Below are positions 60,315-64,000 of a stretch of 64,000 bases of DNA, piece by piece (within the stretch, counting starts at the first letter, position 1; each line of letters starts with the position of its first letter). The stretch is from Amyelois transitella (Eukaryota; Arthropoda; Insecta; Lepidoptera; Pyralidae), in assembly GCF_032362555.1 (NCBI RefSeq), contig NC_083505.1, positions 2,657,501 through 2,721,500 on the forward strand. Direction: 5' to 3'. A program made the position numbers and the translations under genes. The notes beneath the pieces are model-generated. The model saw nothing but the letters and a program-made list of their open reading frames with translations, was not told the DNA's origin and did no database searches.

Positions 60315-60568
60315 TGCCGTGTGGTTCCCGGTAGCAATTTAAAAAAGAAAAGGACCAACTCGTGTCTTTTTCATGGATGTCGTAAAAGGAGACTAAGGGA
60401 TAGGCTGATTAACTTGTTTTTTGTAATAGACGATGGGCCAGCAACCTGTCACTATTTCAATCTCAATTCTATCATTAAGCCTAACAGCTGAACGTGACCT
60501 GTCAGTTTTTCAAGGCTGCTGGCTCTGTCTTCTCCGCGAGGGATATAAACATGATTATATAAATGAAT
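60315..60568 (+). repeat. SINE-like repeat family A, full length
   Basis: GTGCCGTGTGGTTCCCGG head through 'GCTGGCTCTGTCTTCTCCGC' to a TATAAATGAATG tail. Confidence 0.88.
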
Positions 60569-61148
60569 GAACGAATGCACTATCCAGAGTATAGACGCAA
60601 TACAAGTCGGTAGCATTAAAAATTATGTCGTTTGGCAATCTACCAAGACATTGAAATTAGGATGACACTTTTCAAGGAAACTAGCATTATCAATTGATGT
60701 TGGTAGATTATTTTTCTAAGAAGTCACTGATCTGATTTCTATATTTAGATCTTTATCATTACTTTTAGATATTATCAAATTTTGAGATAATATTCACGTA
60801 GATATTAGAGAATAGTTAAGATAAATAGTACCCATAGCCAAGAGTAAGTACTTACCGTAAAAAATTTCCATTTCACATATTTCACTCTTCAGCTTTATAA
60901 TATTAGTATAGATGAAATATAAGAGAGAGATATTTATATAAATCTATTTATGCCTTTCTTTACACTTACCTGTCGTGTGCCCGCTGGAAAAAATTTCTCT
61001 ATAAATATGAAGTGTCCTTGTACTGAATTGCTCTTTATTTTAAGTTTTATTCTTATTTTCCTTGGTGTACCTAAATATATAAATAAAAAATACACCTTAA
61101 ATGTATCTTAAATAAAAATTATCGAATTTTTACCTTTAAGTAAACTTT
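60569..61148. other. Non-genic stretch with a Helitron end fragment
   Basis: Only the terminal 28 bases of the Helitron-like family (CTTCAGCTTTATAATATTAGTATAGA) are present at about 60885-60912; the rest is unassigned. Confidence 0.5.
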
Positions 61149-61244
61149 AAGCCAAACAGCTGAGCGTGACCTTTCAGTATTTTTGAGACTGTTGGCTCTG
61201 TCTACCCCGCAAGGGATATAGACATGATTAAATGTATGTATGTA
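61149..61244 (+). repeat. SINE-like repeat family A, 3' fragment
   Basis: 'AAGCCAAACAGCTGAGCGTG', 'GGCTCTGTCTACCCCGCAAGG' and 'AGACATGATTAAATGTATGT'. Confidence 0.85.
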
Positions 61245-62021
61245 AACTTTTAAAAATCAGAATTATATCATTTAACTTAGTACATGTAGTTTCATTGCAT
61301 AAACAAAATAAATACAATATTCGTAAACATAATTTAATCCTTCATATTATCTTCAAATCAAAGCTGTAATTATAGGTCATTATAATGATACATGAATAAT
61401 TAAATCATTAGCCAAATTAAAAAGGGGGTTTACCGTTTGGAAGAATAATACCAAATTATTACAACATCAAAACTGATATATTATTTATGATTTAGATACC
61501 TTCGGCATAAGGTTGATTATGTTAGAAAGAAAATTTCTATAGGTATCACATCTGATTTAATAAAAAGCATTAATTCAATTTTATTTTAGAATTATTATCT
61601 GACAAAGAATATATTTTTTTTAAAACAACAACACTATATTCAATTTTTGTAACTTATTTGTATCTAACCTATTTTTTACTTATCCATCAAAATACTCGTA
61701 TTATAAGGCAACCTCAATGCTTTTTTTTTCCTTTATATTTCGGTTGACTGGAAGAATTCCCAATTGGGATAAATCCGCCATTGTACCTACATATTCTTCT
61801 AAATCCAATACCTATTTTGTAATTTCTTTTTATCTTTATTAATTTGTTTATTTGTACTTCTCATATAAACAGGATAAATTGTTTCTTCAGAAATTGTTGT
61901 CCTAGGTTATAAGTACGAGACACGTCAACGTAAACATGCGTAAACAAAACAAACAATTATACAGGACACATAATATGTTTAAGTATTGACGTTTCTAATC
62001 TAATTATCCCTACAAAAGAGC
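61245..62021. other. Non-genic AT-rich stretch
   Basis: Nothing recognised. Confidence 0.4.
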
Positions 62022-62090
62022 CGTGTGGTTTCCCACACCGTAGAATAGAACCACTGTATTTACTTCCTGTATTTTATTTAACATAATATA

Positions 62091-63411
62091 CATTCAGTCA
62101 GAAAAGTATCGGGAATGGATTATTTATTCATGGTTCCAAATTCAAATTTTTGTTTTTTTTGTTGTTGTTAGATTGGCACAACTGTTTTCCATTTTGGCGC
62201 GGAGTTTGAGTTGCATCTGTTGTTTACATTAAATACAGTGCTATTTTTAGTTATATCATATCTAGTGTGTATTGCTAATTTCATAATGGATAAAAACATC
62301 GAACAAAGAGTTTGTCTTAAATTTTGCATTGCCAATGGAATATCGTGTTCGGAGTCACTGAAAATGTTACAGAAGGCTTACGGTGAATCGACTTTATCAA
62401 AAACTCGTGCTTATGAGTGGTACAAAGCGTTCAAAAGCGGTCGAGATGTGATGGAAGATTTGCCTCGCTCTGGTAGGCCATCAACGTCTGCAACTGAAGT
62501 TAACATCGCAAAAGTGAAGGAAATAGTGACTGAAAATCCTCATTCAACTTTGAGAGAGATAGCCACCGAACTTTCTGTATCTCACGAGTCGATCCGTACC
62601 ATTTTAACTAATAATTTGGGTATGAAACATGTTGCCGCTCGGCTAGTCCCAAAAGACCTGAATTTTTTTCAAAAACTCAATCGCATGAGAGTCGCTGAGG
62701 ACATGCTAGAACGAGTCAATTCCGACCCAACATTCATGAAACGCATTGTTACTGGTGACGAGACGTGTGTTTACGAGTTTGACATGCAAACTAGTCAACA
62801 AGCTTCGGAGTGGCGCCTTCCAACTGAACCGAAACCGAAAAAACCACGCCAAAGTCGTTCAAAAGTCAAAGTCATGTTGACTGTTTTCTTTGATTATCGC
62901 GGTGTTGTGCACTCGGAATTCTTGCCGGAAGGTCAAACGGTAAATAAGGAATATTATTTGAGTGTTATGCGGCGTTTAAGAGAGCAAATCCGACGAAAAA
63001 GGCCAGATTTGTGGAAAGAAAATTCTTGGATTATGCACCATGATAATGCACCTTCGCACAAGGCCATCATTGTGAACGAATTTTTAACCAAACACTCAAC
63101 AAATACCATCGAGCAACCACCATATTCACCAGATATGGCTCCAGCCGACTTTTTTCTTTTTCCTAAACTCAAATTACCACTTCGTGGCACCCGTTTTCAA
63201 TCGGTAGAAGACATAAAAGAGAATTCGCGGCGAGAACTGACCTCAATTCCGGAAACAGCGTTTAAAAAATGTTTTGATGATTGGATTATTCGTTGGCGTA
63301 AGTGTATCGTTTCTAAAGGAGCATATTTTGAAGGTGATAAAATAAATTTGGATGAATAACAAACAGTTTGTGTATTATTGATCTTTTCCCGCTACTTTCT
63401 TGACAGAGTAG
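62091..63411 (+). mobile_element. mariner-family DNA transposon, about 1.3 kb
   Basis: Terminal inverted repeats of about 25 bases: CATTCAGTCAGAAAAGTATC at the left and, reading inwards on the minus strand from the right, CTACTCTGTCAAGAAAGTAG. Both then continue CGGGAA. TA dinucleotides lie next to each end (62089-62090 and 63412-63413), the mariner target. The two repeats differ at several positions, including one length difference, so their match is imperfect. The single gene inside is uninterrupted. Confidence 0.88.
62286..63359 (+). CDS. mariner transposase (DD34D), intact, 357 aa
   Basis: Cut-and-paste transposase acting in the nucleus on its own terminal repeats. The N-terminal half (about 1-115) is a pair of helix-turn-helix domains, with RSGRPST (61-67) as the GRP-type linker. 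LVPKDL (120-125) stands at the place of the WVPHEL linker motif. The catalytic triad is complete: D158 in TGDET, D253 in HHDNAPSHK, and D288 in PYSPDMAPADFFLF, with exactly 34 residues between the last two. Length is normal for the family. An in-frame ATG 75 bases upstream would add a hydrophobic 25-residue extension, but the start at MDKNIEQRVCLKFC matches the family's usual N-terminus. It has no stop, frameshift or missing catalytic residue. The sequence is close to the type whose relics occur in many animals, but the subfamily is not certain. Confidence 0.93.
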   Translation: MDKNIEQRVCLKFCIANGISCSESLKMLQKAYGESTLSKTRAYEWYKAFKSGRDVMEDLPRSGRPSTSATEVNIAKVKEIVTENPHSTLREIATELSVSHESIRTILTNNLGMKHVAARLVPKDLNFFQKLNRMRVAEDMLERVNSDPTFMKRIVTGDETCVYEFDMQTSQQASEWRLPTEPKPKKPRQSRSKVKVMLTVFFDYRGVVHSEFLPEGQTVNKEYYLSVMRRLREQIRRKRPDLWKENSWIMHHDNAPSHKAIIVNEFLTKHSTNTIEQPPYSPDMAPADFFLFPKLKLPLRGTRFQSVEDIKENSRRELTSIPETAFKKCFDDWIIRWRKCIVSKGAYFEGDKINLDE

Positions 63412-63533
63412 TATAAATCATTAATTTTAACACAGCTGAACGTGGCCTTTCAGTCTTTTCAAGACTGTTGGCTCTGTCTACCCAACAAGGGATATAGACG
63501 TGACTATATGTATGTATCTATTAATTTTATTTG

Positions 63534-63650
63534 CATCTAAATTCTATCATAAACCTAAACAGCTGGACGTGATAGGCCATCACTGACTTGAATGTAAGCT
63601 CTGTCTACCCCGCCGAGGATATAGACTTAATTATATGTATGTATGTGTGT
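63534..63650 (+). repeat. SINE-like repeat family A, 3' fragment
   Basis: 'AATTCTATCATAAACCTAAACAG', 'AGCTCTGTCTACCCCGC' and 'ATATAGACTTAATTATATG' with TATG tail; tandem to the preceding copy. Confidence 0.8.
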
Positions 63651-64000
63651 TAATTTTATACAAAAAATCATTATTTTTTACGGTTTAGCGAGAAGTCGCT
63701 CGGTGACCACGGATCATTGTAACATGATTCGAAATGTTCGACATAAAATATAGGTAAGTACGTTGCGTACGCGCTTAATAGGTACTTGGTATTATTTACA
63801 TATAAATTGCAACGTGAAAGTTTAAACATCAGTTTAATTTATATTTGGCGCTCACTATATAGTATAGGTATTTTTATAGAGAACTCTTCTTTGCCAGAAC
63901 CAGGTAGTACAATATTTCAATTTCAGATTTTCTTCCAAAACGTGACATCGACATAATCTGTGTCACTTAAAGTGAAAACTTGTAATCTCTCGGGAATACC
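63651..64000. other. Non-genic right flank
   Basis: Nothing recognised. Confidence 0.4.

Larger units (their letters stand above)
62022..63516 (+). repeat. SINE-like repeat family A, apparently split by mariner
   Basis: 5' scrap at 62022-62074 (GCCGTGTGGTTTCCCACACC, 'AGAACCACTGTATTTACTTCC') and 3' part at about 63417-63516 ('AATCATTAATTTTAACACAGCTG', then 'AACGTGGCCTTTCAGTC' to the TATG tail) flank the mariner element in the same orientation. Part of the middle is missing, so two independent fragments remain possible. Confidence 0.55.

Noticed and set aside
62211-62285. Upstream in-frame ATG extending the transposase by 25 residues
   Set aside because: The extension is hydrophobic and unlike mariner N-termini; the start at 62286 gives the normal length.
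62954-63190. 78-codon minus-strand frame
   Set aside because: Antisense to the mariner transposase.

Overview
This is a stretch of an insect nuclear genome, almost certainly a lepidopteran (moth or butterfly). It is AT-rich and gene-poor, and packed with short interspersed elements and Helitron-like elements of types common in Lepidoptera. tRNA genes are nuclear-type, and coding sequence is split by GT-AG introns. No bacterial operons, CRISPR arrays or viral genes are visible.

Left part (1 to about 19.3 kb): no recognisable protein exon. It holds a tRNA-Asp(GTC) gene, scattered SINE copies, a broken non-LTR reverse transcriptase (about 12.1-12.8 kb), a decayed lysine/arginine-rich ORF (about 11.3-11.7 kb), and several GC-richer single-copy patches that could be regulatory. 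At 19.34-20.78 kb lie the last three coding exons of a Senseless/GFI1-family zinc-finger transcription factor (plus strand), followed by an AT-rich tail of about 1.9 kb that looks like its 3' UTR. The first intron between these exons carries a decayed second copy of the zinc-finger exon, itself split by a SINE.

Middle part (about 22.7-58 kb): a gene desert with four tRNA-Gln genes (three TTG, one CTG on the opposite strand). It also holds most of about 35 copies and fragments of one dominant repeat, called family A here, plus tRNA-like SINEs (families C and D), another SINE (family B), LINE 3' ends (families E and F) and Helitron-like elements starting TC and ending CTAG. Several are nested, which gives relative insertion ages.

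Right part (58-64 kb): a small single-exon gene on the minus strand encodes a 124-residue protein made of short beta-strand repeats, with a TATA box inside a CpG-rich inverted repeat. Near the right end is a mariner DNA transposon with an intact 357-residue DD34D transposase and recognisable terminal inverted repeats; it seems to sit inside an older family A copy.

The genes do not form a pathway. The best leads are the broken zinc-finger exon duplication, the beta-repeat protein, the 3' end shared by family A and the LINE, and three long near-perfect hairpins. Family letters A-F are labels made for this window; no database was searched.
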